From NCBI GenBank assembly GCA_902594915.1, contig CACJOA010000001.1:1-64000 (forward strand): DNA of 64,000 bases, read 5' to 3'. Below are positions 1 to 8,262 of the stretch, in pieces (the stretch's first letter is position 1; every line of letters begins with the position of its first letter). This stretch comes from an uncultured Pelagibacteraceae bacterium. Its GTDB lineage: Bacteria > Pseudomonadota > Alphaproteobacteria > Pelagibacterales > Pelagibacteraceae. A model generated the notes under the pieces. The model was given only the letters and a program-made list of their open reading frames with translations, had not been told where the DNA came from and searched no databases. Both the position numbers and the translations under genes were made by a program.

Positions 1-251
1 ATTCTCAATTCATTGGAATTCTGAAGTAAAACTTGCCCTAAGAATGTAGAGGCGGCACCAAATATAATAAAGACTATAGAAAATCCAATTGTAAATAATA
101 CAATTGGAATAAGATTTACATTTTTTTTTTCAATTAATTCATTTAATGAATTTCCAGATATATATGAAATATAGCCTGGTATTAAGGGCAACACACATGG
201 AGATAAAAAACTTATTAAACCAGCTCCTAGTGCTACAATTAATTCTATCAT
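1..251 (-). CDS. CcdA/DsbD-family membrane protein, N-terminal part only
   Basis: The gene begins at an ATG at 249-251 and runs off the left edge, so about 83 residues are visible. They open with MIELIVALGAGLISFLSPCV, then LPLIPGYISYISG, then a second membrane segment. The SPCVLPLIPGY motif, with a cysteine in the first membrane helix, is the hallmark of CcdA-type thiol-disulfide transporters. These carry reducing power across the inner membrane for cytochrome c maturation or other periplasmic thiol reduction. It lies 11 bases downstream of the aldehyde dehydrogenase on the same strand and may be co-transcribed. Which branch of the family it belongs to cannot be decided from the fragment. Confidence 0.8.
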   Translation of the reverse strand, partial: MIELIVALGAGLISFLSPCVLPLIPGYISYISGNSLNELIEKKNVNLIPIVLFTIGFSIVFIIFGAASTFLGQVLLQNSNELR

Positions 252-262
252 TTATTTTAGAT

Positions 263-1705
263 TTATCCTTTTAAACCTAGGTGTGTGTACTTGACATTTA
301 GGTAATCTTTAATTGCCATTGAACCACCCTCTCGTCCATAACCTGATTGCTTAATTCCACCAAAAGGTGCTTCGGCTATAGCAACAAGTGATGTATTAAT
401 TGCAACTGTTCCTGTTTCCATTAGCTCAGATGCTTTGTGAGCTTTATCCATTGAATTTGTACAAATATAACTTGAGAGACCCAATTCATGATTATTTGCT
501 CTTTCAATAACTTCTTCAAAACTTTTAAATGACAACATTGGAACTAAAGGTCCAAAAGGTTCAACTTTCATTATTGTAAAATCATCTTTAACGTTATCAA
601 ATATGGTTGGTTCATAATAAAAACCTTTATTAAAACCTTGCGGTCTTTTACCTCCTAAAAGGACTTTAGCACCCTCTTTTTTTGTAGTTTCCACCAGCTC
701 CTCAACTTCATTTAGTCTTTTTTTAGTAGTCAATGGACCTAGTTGAACTGTTGGATCCATACCATCTCCAATTTTAAGTTTCTTTGTTTTTTCAACAAAT
801 AAATTTATAAATTCATCTTTTTTACTTTCTTGAATATAAAACCTATTTGGGGATATACAAACTTGACCATTATTTCTAAATTTAGCAGCTATGGCCATAT
901 CTGTTGCTTTTTTAATATCAGCATCATCAAAAACTATAAAAGGTGAGTGGCCACTTAATTCCATCGTAACTCTTTGAACTTTATCAGCAGCTTGTTTTAG
1001 AATTAGCTTTCCTACTCTTGAAGATCCAGTTATTGAGATTTTTTTAACTATATCGGAAGCAATTAGTTGTTGTGCTATACTAGGCGGATCTCCAGATAAA
1101 AGATTTACTACACCAGGTGGAACTCCACACTCTTTACAAATATCAACCATTTCCATCACTACACCTGGAGTGATTACATCTGGTTTTATTATGACTGAAC
1201 AACCTGCAGCTAATGCAGTTGAAATTTTTCGAGCAGATAAAACAGCGGGAAAATTCCATGGTGATAATGCTGCTACCACACCGACTGGCTGATAATAAAC
1301 GTGAACGCGAGTATCTTCAAATCTACTTTCAACCGTTTGACCATAAATTCTTTTTGTTTCCTCTGCATTCCATTCAAAAATATCAGCTGCTCCATTAACT
1401 TCCCCTTTCGCCTCAATAAATGGTTTCCCTACTTCTAAGGTCATCCATTTTGCCAATAAGTCTTGTTTTTCTCTAATTTTATCAGCAATTCGTCTAATAA
1501 TATACGATCTCTCCCAGGGAGGAGTTCTTTTCCATAACTCCAAACCTTTTTCAGCTGACTTAAGAGCTCTATCGACATCCTTAGAATTAGCCTTAGATAC
1601 TTTTCCAATAATTTCCTCATTAGCTGGATTTATAACTTCGTATGTGGATTTATCTGATGATTGACACCATTCACCATCAATAAACTGTCCAAATTTTTCG
1701 TACAT
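263..1705 (-). CDS. NAD(P)-dependent aldehyde dehydrogenase, succinate-semialdehyde dehydrogenase-like
   Basis: A full-length 480-residue aldehyde dehydrogenase. Visible landmarks are the SPWNFP motif (oxyanion Asn151), cofactor-binding Lys174, the turn TGSSRVG near 226-232, general base Glu249, catalytic Cys283 in NNGQVC, the EPFGPL motif and the C-terminal KQSGYGREGG. The usual ELGG around the general base reads ELSG here, a mild change. Overall it resembles the GabD/succinate-semialdehyde group, which oxidises semialdehydes to acids in the cytoplasm. Substrate cannot be fixed from sequence alone. It is read from the minus strand, with the CcdA-type gene 11 bases downstream. Confidence 0.85.
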   Translation of the reverse strand: MYEKFGQFIDGEWCQSSDKSTYEVINPANEEIIGKVSKANSKDVDRALKSAEKGLELWKRTPPWERSYIIRRIADKIREKQDLLAKWMTLEVGKPFIEAKGEVNGAADIFEWNAEETKRIYGQTVESRFEDTRVHVYYQPVGVVAALSPWNFPAVLSARKISTALAAGCSVIIKPDVITPGVVMEMVDICKECGVPPGVVNLLSGDPPSIAQQLIASDIVKKISITGSSRVGKLILKQAADKVQRVTMELSGHSPFIVFDDADIKKATDMAIAAKFRNNGQVCISPNRFYIQESKKDEFINLFVEKTKKLKIGDGMDPTVQLGPLTTKKRLNEVEELVETTKKEGAKVLLGGKRPQGFNKGFYYEPTIFDNVKDDFTIMKVEPFGPLVPMLSFKSFEEVIERANNHELGLSSYICTNSMDKAHKASELMETGTVAINTSLVAIAEAPFGGIKQSGYGREGGSMAIKDYLNVKYTHLGLKG

Positions 1706-1809
1706 ATTTTAACTTAACATTACTTCAGGTTGTGTCCACCATGTAATTATTTCGCATTAAAAAACTTAAGAACAATGCTAACATTAAAATATAAAAGAAA
1801 GGAGTTTTC

Positions 1810-2133
1810 ATGGCAAAATTTTATGCTTTAGGAAATTATACAGCACAAGGCTTTCAAGGATTTTGTAAAGATCCTGGTTCAGACAGATCAAAAGCTGCTC
1901 AAATTGCTGCTGAAGCCGTCGGTTCAAAGTTGGTTTCATTTTGCGGTTTAAGAGGAGCTTATGATTTTATGGCTGTATTTGAGGGAGAATTTTCTCAGGG
2001 AGCCGGTATCAAAATGGCTACAGAAGCAAGTGGCACTTTATGCAACATAACGATTTTAGAAGAAATAAACCTAAACGATGTCGCATCTAATGCTGCTAAG
2101 ATTGCACAAAAATACAAAGGAGTTGGGCAATAA
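1810..2133 (+). CDS. GYD-domain protein
   Basis: A 107-residue cytoplasmic protein. The segment GAYDFMAVFE (from residue 49) followed by a conserved-looking Ala/Gly-rich helix and TLCNITILEEI matches the GYD family, a small ferredoxin-like fold of unknown function. The start is well supported: AGGAG at 1800-1804 lies five bases before the ATG, one of the few strong Shine-Dalgarno sites in the window. The gene stands alone, is divergent from the upstream aldehyde dehydrogenase, and is followed by a strong hairpin. No biochemical role can be assigned. Its codon choice is richer in G and C than the neighbouring 2286-6293 block, which fits a well-expressed gene. Confidence 0.75.
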   Translation: MAKFYALGNYTAQGFQGFCKDPGSDRSKAAQIAAEAVGSKLVSFCGLRGAYDFMAVFEGEFSQGAGIKMATEASGTLCNITILEEINLNDVASNAAKIAQKYKGVGQ

Positions 2134-2142
2134 CCTTAATTA

Positions 2143-2168
2143 ATCTTCTAGCCCAAGGGCTAGAAGAT
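2143..2168 (+). terminator. Perfect 12-bp stem hairpin after the GYD gene
   Basis: ATCTTCTAGCCC and its exact reverse complement flank a central AA, starting 10 bases after the stop codon. The stem has a GC core that stands out in this A+T-rich setting. No clean run of T follows on the plus strand, so it may be a 3'-end stabiliser rather than a classical intrinsic terminator. Confidence 0.5.
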
Positions 2169-2285
2169 AAATCTTTAAAAATTTAAGTATTATTTTTTCT
2201 AAAAAAAATAAGTTTTTATTGATATTTTTAATCTTCCAGAACTGTTTTCTTGTAACTTTTTGATTTTCACTTAAAAATATAAGCT

Positions 2286-2972
2286 ATGTTAGATCAAATA
2301 AATATAAACTCAAATGTTGAATTAGATTTAACCTTACTTATTTTAAATTTAGCTATTGGATTAATCATTTCCTTGATACTTAGATTTCACTATAGAAAGT
2401 ATGGTTCAACAATTACCAATAGAGACGAATTTAGCAATATATTTCCGTTTATAACACTCACTACAACATTAATTATTTCAATTGTAAAGTCTTCTTTAGC
2501 TCTATCTTTAGGTTTAGTTGGTGCTTTATCTATAGTTAGATTCAGGACGCCAATTAAAGAACCTGAAGAATTGGCATATCTTTTTATTTGTATAGCTGCA
2601 GGTCTTGGATATGGAGCTAACCAAACTGTAGCAACTACTGTTGCTATTATTTTTATTCTTATCTTTTTAACTTTGATAAAAATCAAAACATCTCAAATTA
2701 ATAATAAAAATATTTATTTAACTATTGAGACTTCTGATCCCGCAGATTTAGCAAAAAAAAACTTATCAGAGAGCTTTAATAAAATTTTGGAGAATGAAAA
2801 TGGAAATTATGATTTAAAAAGACTAGATATAACCGATGATTTAGTTCAAGTAACATACATACTTAATTTAAAAGATTTAAACAACTTGGAAAATATAATT
2901 CAAGCATTTAAAACAAAACATCCAAGAATAAAAATTAATTTTATTGATCAAAATCAAGTGCCAAGTATTTAA
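2286..2972 (+). CDS. DUF4956 membrane protein, first gene of a polyphosphate-polymerase operon
   Basis: A 228-residue inner-membrane protein. Hydrophobic helices are seen at about residues 13-36, 50-66, 69-84 and 97-125. The motif GLVGALSIVRFRTPIK at about 78-93 is the signature of the DUF4956 family, and a soluble domain of about 95 residues follows. In other bacteria DUF4956 genes are repeatedly found beside VTC-domain and CotH genes, and the same order is seen here. Only 15 bases separate it from the VTC gene. A role as membrane partner or conduit for the polymerase is inference. The start has no clear Shine-Dalgarno sequence. Confidence 0.8.
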   Translation: MLDQININSNVELDLTLLILNLAIGLIISLILRFHYRKYGSTITNRDEFSNIFPFITLTTTLIISIVKSSLALSLGLVGALSIVRFRTPIKEPEELAYLFICIAAGLGYGANQTVATTVAIIFILIFLTLIKIKTSQINNKNIYLTIETSDPADLAKKNLSESFNKILENENGNYDLKRLDITDDLVQVTYILNLKDLNNLENIIQAFKTKHPRIKINFIDQNQVPSI

Positions 2973-2987
2973 ATAATTAATTAAATT

Positions 2988-3677
2988 ATGTTTGATAAAG
3001 AGAATAGTAGATATGAAATTAAATTTATAACTCACGATACTAATTATTATCTATTAAAAAATTGGATAAGAATAAACGACTTAGTTCTCTCAAAAGAATA
3101 TGATAATAGAAAAATTAATAATATATATTTTGACACCCATAATTATACTGCCTATAAATCAAACATTTATGGAAACTCCTCGAGACTAAAGATAAGATAT
3201 AGATGGTATGGAAACTTTTTTGATAATAATTTAGGAAATTTAGAATTTAAGATTAAGAGAAATGTTTATGGCCACAAAGTAAGATTTCCAATAGAAAATT
3301 TAAAAATAAACAAGGAAATAAATTGGAAAAATATTATTTTAAAAATCAATCAAAATTTATCAGCAGAATATAAAAATATTTTTAATTCTCAATGTGTTCC
3401 GATGATAATAAATAAATATGAAAGAGAATATTATAAAAGTAAAAATCAAAAAGTTAGGGTTACTATTGATAAAGATATTTATAATTATGATCAGAGAAGA
3501 AATATAATAAAACCAAATCTTGATAATAAAACTTTTTCGCAAAAATACTTAGTAATCGAAATTAAATTTGATAGAAGTCATAAGAAATTTTTTGAAAATT
3601 TCTCAATTAATACAGCTATCAAATTAAGCAAAAATTCAAAATACATTAATGGTGTTAGAGCAGTCACAGGAATATAA
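2988..3677 (+). CDS. VTC-domain polyphosphate polymerase
   Basis: A 229-residue soluble VTC (vacuolar transporter chaperone) domain, the tunnel-fold polymerase that makes polyphosphate from ATP in yeast Vtc4. The basic and acidic tunnel residues are in place: R8-E10-K12 at the N-terminus (SRYEIKF), YFD at 47-49, R66-K68-R70 (RLKIR), E86-K88-K90 (LEFKIK), R146 in YEREYY, R157-T159-D161, E191-K193 (IEIKF), and K218-Y219 near the end. This pattern is what an active enzyme should show. It has no membrane segment, so membrane attachment would come from the DUF4956 neighbour. The CotH gene starts directly after its stop codon. Confidence 0.85.
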   Translation: MFDKENSRYEIKFITHDTNYYLLKNWIRINDLVLSKEYDNRKINNIYFDTHNYTAYKSNIYGNSSRLKIRYRWYGNFFDNNLGNLEFKIKRNVYGHKVRFPIENLKINKEINWKNIILKINQNLSAEYKNIFNSQCVPMIINKYEREYYKSKNQKVRVTIDKDIYNYDQRRNIIKPNLDNKTFSQKYLVIEIKFDRSHKKFFENFSINTAIKLSKNSKYINGVRAVTGI

Positions 3678-6293
3678 ATGAGATTTGAAAAGAAAAAAGA
3701 ACCCATAAAACTAGGAAAATTTAAAAAATATTCTTTTTATTTTATAATTATACTATTTTTTTTTATTCTAGGAATATGGACAGAGAAATATAACTTTGTT
3801 GCAAAACCTAAAATGATTATTCAAGAAATATCTCAAAAAGTTTATGAAAAGATAGTTCTAGAATATTTTGATGATAATCGATTAATTATAGACATTAATT
3901 ATAAAAATTTTCAAAAAATTGAAAAAGCAAGAGAAATTGGTTTAAAAAATGAACGTCTAAAGGATGAAGACTCTAAATGGGCAAATGCTAAATTAAAATA
4001 TGATGATGATGAATATAAAGTAAAAATTAGGCTAAAAGGCACTCATGGAGATCATTGGAGGCACCCATATAAATGGTCATTTAAGATAAAATTATCTAAT
4101 GATAAAACTATTTTTAATTTAAAAAGATTTTCTATTCAATCACCTCAAACTACATCTTTTTTGCATGAATGGTTATTTATGAAAGCTCTAAAAAAAGAAG
4201 GCCTGATCCATCACAGAGTAAAATTTGTTAATGTAATTATAAATGGAAATAAATTAGGATATTATATGTTAATAGAGCAAGCTTCCAAAAACTTAATTGA
4301 ATTTAACAAGAGAAGAGAAGGTCCTATAATCACTTTTAATAAAGATTTATGGATTGATGAATTTAATGCAAAAAAAAATCAACTCGGTATAAATACCGAA
4401 CTAGACAACTTTTGGAGGTCAAAAATTACTCCAGTTCAATTTAAGAATAAGAACCTAAATACTAATCAAGAAAAATACTTAAACAAAGCAATATTTCTGC
4501 TGGAGTCATTTAGAAATAAAGAATTAAAACCTAATGAAGTTTTTGATGTTTCACAATTAGCGAAATTTATGGCTCTTAAAGCAATATTTGGATCTATAGA
4601 ATTAGATACAAATGATTTAAAATTTTACTTTAATCCGGTAACAAGATTACTTGAACCGGTTGGAAAAGAAGTTCATACTAATCATAAAAAATTTCAGCAC
4701 TATAGTGGATGGGTGTTTAACCTAGAAAAGATAGTCTTGCCTTGGCAAAAACACTTTTTAAAAATTTTGTATGATGATAAAGATTTTTATGAATTATTTC
4801 TTAAAGAGCTATCGAATTTATCAAGCCAAAATTATATTCAAGATATTATAAATGAAAATATTAATGAATTTAATAGATATAAAAAAATTTTAAAAATAAA
4901 TCATCCATTTAAGGAAATAATTAACTTAGAAGATATAAACAATACAAAAGAATTTATAAAAGGTAGTTTAGACCCTGTGCAAAAAGTTAATGTAAATCTA
5001 ATTTCTTCAGAAAATAATAATTTAAAACTAAACATTAAAAATACTCAAGTCTTACCAGTTGAAATAATGGGACTAAAAAAAGATGATAAACAAATTTATT
5101 TTGATAGGCCCATTTTTGTAAAAGGATTGGAGCTTAATTCCTCTAATGACAAAAAACACATAAATATAGATTGCAAAAATATTACATGCTCAAGAAAAAA
5201 TATTAAGAATTTGGAAATTTTTTATAACATTTTAGGTCAAAAAAAACTTTATAGCAGCAAAATTGATTTCTGGTCAAACAGTAACCAATTTCAATCCTTT
5301 CAATCAAAGAATAGTTTAAAAACTTTAAAAAATTTAAAGATTATTGAAATTCAAGATGATAAAATTAATTTAAGATCCGATGAATGGATTATTGATCAAA
5401 AAATTATTATTCCAAAAAATTATAGATTTATAGTTTCGAAAAATACTAGGATTATATTTAAGGATAACGGCCAGTTAATTTCCCATTCTCCAATTTCATT
5501 TAATGGTTCAAAAAAAGAGCCAATATTTGTTTCTTCTAATTTTAAGGATGAAATCAATAGAAAAAGAAATGAAGCAGATAATTACAGTGGTCATGGTAGC
5601 GGAATACTAGTACTGAATACAAAAAAAAAATCTAATATAGATAATGTTATTTTTAACAAAATGTCTTCACCTCCTTTACAGGATGGTGAAGGGTCTTTAG
5701 GAGCAATTAATTTTTATCAGTCAGATGTTGATATAACAGGATCAAAATTTTTAAATAATATTAGAGGGGATGATTATATAAATATAATTAGATCTAATTT
5801 TTTAATTGATGATTGTTATTTTGAAAATACAAACTCCGACTCCATAGATTTAGATTTTAGTAATGGTATTATCAAAAACTCTGTTTTCAATAAGTCTATC
5901 AATGATGCAATTGATTTTTCAGGAAGTAAAGTAAATTTAATCAATGTTCAAATAGATAAAGCTGGAGATAAAGGAATTAGTATTGGGGAAGAAAGTCAAA
6001 TTGTTGCTAACGATATTAGTATTACAAACTCATTTATAGGTATTGCTAGTAAAGATAATAGTTTAGCAACACTTGATAAAATCGTAATTAATAATGTTGA
6101 AATAGGACTAGCTGCTTACACAAAAAAAAATGAGTATGGTCCAGCAAAAATAAATATTAATGATTTAAGTATATCAAATTCTAAAAAAGACTTTGTATCA
6201 GCAATTGGATCAGAAATTTATTTTAATGAAAAATTGATTAAAAATACGAATTGTAATAAGGATTTATCTAATTGCCCTTTTTTGAGTGATTAA
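3678..6293 (+). CDS. CotH-family protein fused to a C-terminal beta-helix, membrane anchored
   Basis: An 871-residue protein with a basic N-terminus, one membrane helix (about 18-36) and a large domain presumably outside the inner membrane. Residues about 60-420 match the CotH family, secreted atypical kinases first known from spore coats: RLKGTHGDHWRHPYKWSFKIK (118-138), the segment around GYYMLIEQ (194-201), and YFNPVTRLLEPVG (317-329). Where CotH proteins usually carry an aspartate pair after the IPWD-type motif, this one reads GKEVHTN. Residues about 560-865 contain repeated short Ile/Val/Asn-rich strands typical of a right-handed parallel beta-helix. The ATG follows the VTC stop with no gap, and the 3' end overlaps the opposing gene by 26 bases. 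Its substrate is unknown. Confidence 0.8.
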   Translation: MRFEKKKEPIKLGKFKKYSFYFIIILFFFILGIWTEKYNFVAKPKMIIQEISQKVYEKIVLEYFDDNRLIIDINYKNFQKIEKAREIGLKNERLKDEDSKWANAKLKYDDDEYKVKIRLKGTHGDHWRHPYKWSFKIKLSNDKTIFNLKRFSIQSPQTTSFLHEWLFMKALKKEGLIHHRVKFVNVIINGNKLGYYMLIEQASKNLIEFNKRREGPIITFNKDLWIDEFNAKKNQLGINTELDNFWRSKITPVQFKNKNLNTNQEKYLNKAIFLLESFRNKELKPNEVFDVSQLAKFMALKAIFGSIELDTNDLKFYFNPVTRLLEPVGKEVHTNHKKFQHYSGWVFNLEKIVLPWQKHFLKILYDDKDFYELFLKELSNLSSQNYIQDIINENINEFNRYKKILKINHPFKEIINLEDINNTKEFIKGSLDPVQKVNVNLISSENNNLKLNIKNTQVLPVEIMGLKKDDKQIYFDRPIFVKGLELNSSNDKKHINIDCKNITCSRKNIKNLEIFYNILGQKKLYSSKIDFWSNSNQFQSFQSKNSLKTLKNLKIIEIQDDKINLRSDEWIIDQKIIIPKNYRFIVSKNTRIIFKDNGQLISHSPISFNGSKKEPIFVSSNFKDEINRKRNEADNYSGHGSGILVLNTKKKSNIDNVIFNKMSSPPLQDGEGSLGAINFYQSDVDITGSKFLNNIRGDDYINIIRSNFLIDDCYFENTNSDSIDLDFSNGIIKNSVFNKSINDAIDFSGSKVNLINVQIDKAGDKGISIGEESQIVANDISITNSFIGIASKDNSLATLDKIVINNVEIGLAAYTKKNEYGPAKININDLSISNSKKDFVSAIGSEIYFNEKLIKNTNCNKDLSNCPFLSD

Positions 6294-7266
6294 TAAATTT
6301 TTTAGAAACTCTATAAATTATAAAGAAAAAAATAATTATGGAAATTACTATAATTAATTTTAATTTATTCAATACAATATATTTGTCTTTGATCTCAGCT
6401 CTAATTTTATTAACATTAGTAATATTTAATTTTTCCTCATTTTTAATAATAAGTTTTTTTGGTAATATCTCATAATCTTGATTAGTTACGAAATCACCGC
6501 TTACTAAAAATTTGTTGGTCTTCATGACATCTACGATCACAAAGCTTGCTTTTGGCTTACCATCTCCCATACCAATATTATATAAATCAATGTCTCCAAT
6601 TTTGTCCATCCAATAAATTAAATTTACATTTTGTTTTCCATAAAAATTATTATCACTTAAATCTCTAAAATATTGTCGTTTAGAGTTTCCAGCAAATATT
6701 GCTAAGACTTTATTTTTAATATGTGGATATATTTCTTGAAAGTAGTAACTTTTGTCGTGTGAATATTCTTTGCTATCAACAATACTATCATCCCAAATTC
6801 TATGATGTGTCAAAATAATATTAATTTTTCCATTTTGATTATTAAGGTTATTATTTAAAAATTCAATTATTTGATCTTTATTTTCAGAAGAGTTTAGTAA
6901 AATAAAATTTAAATTATCAGTTTGTAAAAATTTGTTTAGATATCCAATATTTTTGAGATAATCATTTTTAAATTTATCATTTGATAATTCCTGATTACCA
7001 GGAACAAAAAATAAATTTGAATTGATGCCCTTTTTAATCTGAGAAATAGTATCTTTTTGGTGTAAATTTGAATCGCCTAATATAAAAACATAATCAGCAT
7101 TATACTTATTAATCTTATTAAATAACTTGTTAAGAATTATTTTATCTTTTACAATTGGATACATATGGCCAATCAATATGAATCTTGTTTTTTTTTCATT
7201 GGCTAAAAGAATTCCGTTAAAAGATATGAAAAATGAAATTAAAAAAAAGGTGTATAATTTTTTCAT
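6268..7266 (-). CDS. Membrane-anchored calcineurin-like phosphoesterase-fold protein with degraded metal site
   Basis: A 332-residue protein with an N-terminal signal peptide (about 1-22) and a C-terminal membrane helix (about 300-320) followed by basic residues, so the body should face the periplasm. The order of motifs is that of metallophosphoesterases, but several ligands are changed. The first DxH reads IGH (32-34), GDxxN is kept (64-67), GNH(E/D) reads GNQE (90-93), the HH pair is kept (154-155), and the final GHxH reads GNSK (193-196). It may therefore bind rather than hydrolyse phosphate compounds. It converges on the CotH gene with a 26-base tail overlap. An enzyme with an unusual metal site cannot be excluded. 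Confidence 0.65.
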   Translation of the reverse strand: MKKLYTFFLISFFISFNGILLANEKKTRFILIGHMYPIVKDKIILNKLFNKINKYNADYVFILGDSNLHQKDTISQIKKGINSNLFFVPGNQELSNDKFKNDYLKNIGYLNKFLQTDNLNFILLNSSENKDQIIEFLNNNLNNQNGKINIILTHHRIWDDSIVDSKEYSHDKSYYFQEIYPHIKNKVLAIFAGNSKRQYFRDLSDNNFYGKQNVNLIYWMDKIGDIDLYNIGMGDGKPKASFVIVDVMKTNKFLVSGDFVTNQDYEILPKKLIIKNEEKLNITNVNKIRAEIKDKYIVLNKLKLIIVISIIIFFFIIYRVSKKFINHSKKGN

Positions 7267-7394
7267 TTTAAACTAATAAAATTAATTAAGAAACGCACAA
7301 ATAAGTAAATAGCATTTTGCATTCAAATTCTTGTTTTTATATTAGAATATTATAGAAATATAAACATGAAAAAATTCAAAAATATTTTTTTCTT

Positions 7395-7865
7395 ATGTCT
7401 GTTCATTTAAGTTCAAAAAAAGTTATAAAAGATTGGATTGATTATAATAATCATATGAATGTATCTTATTATCTTTTATTATTTGATAAATATGGTGCTG
7501 ATACCTTGAATAATATTTTTAAAATAGGTGAAAATTCAGCAAAAACTACTGGGAAAAGTACGATGATCGTGGAGTCTAACATTACTTATAATCAAGAACT
7601 TAAATTAAATGACGAAGTAGATATCAATCTAACTTTTTTTGACCATGACAAAAAAAGACTTCATTATAAAATGGAAATGTTGCACAAAGAAAAAAAATAC
7701 TTGGCCTCAACAATAGAGATACTTGCTCTTTACGTAAATTTGAATTCTAGAAAAGTAATCGAATTTGAGAAAGAAAAAATTGAAATTATGAAAAATTTTA
7801 TAAATAAATATAATTCAAAATTTAATAAAGACGGATTAAATTTTTTATCTAAATTAAAAAAGTAA
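7395..7865 (+). CDS. Hotdog-fold acyl-CoA thioesterase
   Basis: A 156-residue single hotdog domain. The N-terminal motif WIDYNNHMN (14-22), with catalytic-type Asp16 followed by NHMN, is that of the 4-hydroxybenzoyl-CoA/YbgC thioesterase group. WIDYNGHMN-type variants occur in betainyl- and related CoA thioesterases. These enzymes hydrolyse acyl-CoA thioesters in the cytoplasm. The exact substrate is not visible. The ATG at 7395 has no Shine-Dalgarno sequence. The gene meets DUF779 tail to tail with a gap of four bases. It is not obviously linked in function to its neighbours. Confidence 0.75.
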   Translation: MSVHLSSKKVIKDWIDYNNHMNVSYYLLLFDKYGADTLNNIFKIGENSAKTTGKSTMIVESNITYNQELKLNDEVDINLTFFDHDKKRLHYKMEMLHKEKKYLASTIEILALYVNLNSRKVIEFEKEKIEIMKNFINKYNSKFNKDGLNFLSKLKK

Positions 7866-7869
7866 AAAG

Positions 7870-8217
7870 TTAATTTATTGATGTGTCTTCTGGTATACAG
7901 ATTTCTGATCTTGTTAAAAATCTTTTTCCAGTTCCGTTGTCTAATGAAAACATTCCGCCCATTCCATCAACACAATCAATTATGAGATCGGTGTTTTTCC
8001 AAGCTGTATGTTGAGTTTCACTGATATAAAAAGGGATCCCGCCTATTTTACCAATCAGCACATCGTCTTGACCAACTTGATATTCTTTTGCTGGATAACA
8101 CATTGGAGCACTGCCATCACAACATCCGCCAGATTGATGAAATAATAATTCTTTACCGTGACTCTTTTTTAATTCTTCTATTAAATCTAATGCTGAAGGT
8201 GTTGCAGTAACTTTCAT
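7870..8217 (-). CDS. DUF779 protein, partner of the aldehyde dehydrogenase
   Basis: A 115-residue protein of the DUF779 family. It shows the characteristic QSGGCCDGSAPMC segment with Cys32, Cys33 and Cys40, followed by a GGIPFYIS stretch. DUF779 genes are regularly found directly beside acetaldehyde-type aldehyde dehydrogenases, as here, but their role is not established. The three cysteines suggest metal binding or redox chemistry, which is inference. It lies 45 bases downstream of the dehydrogenase on the same strand. A perfect 9-bp hairpin occupies that spacer and ends seven bases before the start codon. Confidence 0.85.
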   Translation of the reverse strand: MKVTATPSALDLIEELKKSHGKELLFHQSGGCCDGSAPMCYPAKEYQVGQDDVLIGKIGGIPFYISETQHTAWKNTDLIIDCVDGMGGMFSLDNGTGKRFLTRSEICIPEDTSIN

Positions 8218-8224
8218 ATTTATA

Positions 8225-8248
8225 TGGCCCGTATTTTATTACGGGCCA
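8225..8248 (-). other. Perfect 9-bp hairpin between aldehyde dehydrogenase and DUF779
   Basis: TGGCCCGTA and TACGGGCCA flank a six-base A+T loop. The stem is GC-rich and sits inside an apparent operon, right before the DUF779 start codon. There is no T run after it on the minus strand. It may stabilise the upstream mRNA, weaken read-through, or occlude the DUF779 ribosome site; the sequence does not decide which. Confidence 0.55.
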
Positions 8249-8262
8249 CTATAATATATCTA

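Noticed and set aside
7366-7410. Short frame starting MKKFKNIFF before the thioesterase
   Set aside because: Only 14 codons, overlaps the real start out of frame, and has no supporting signals.
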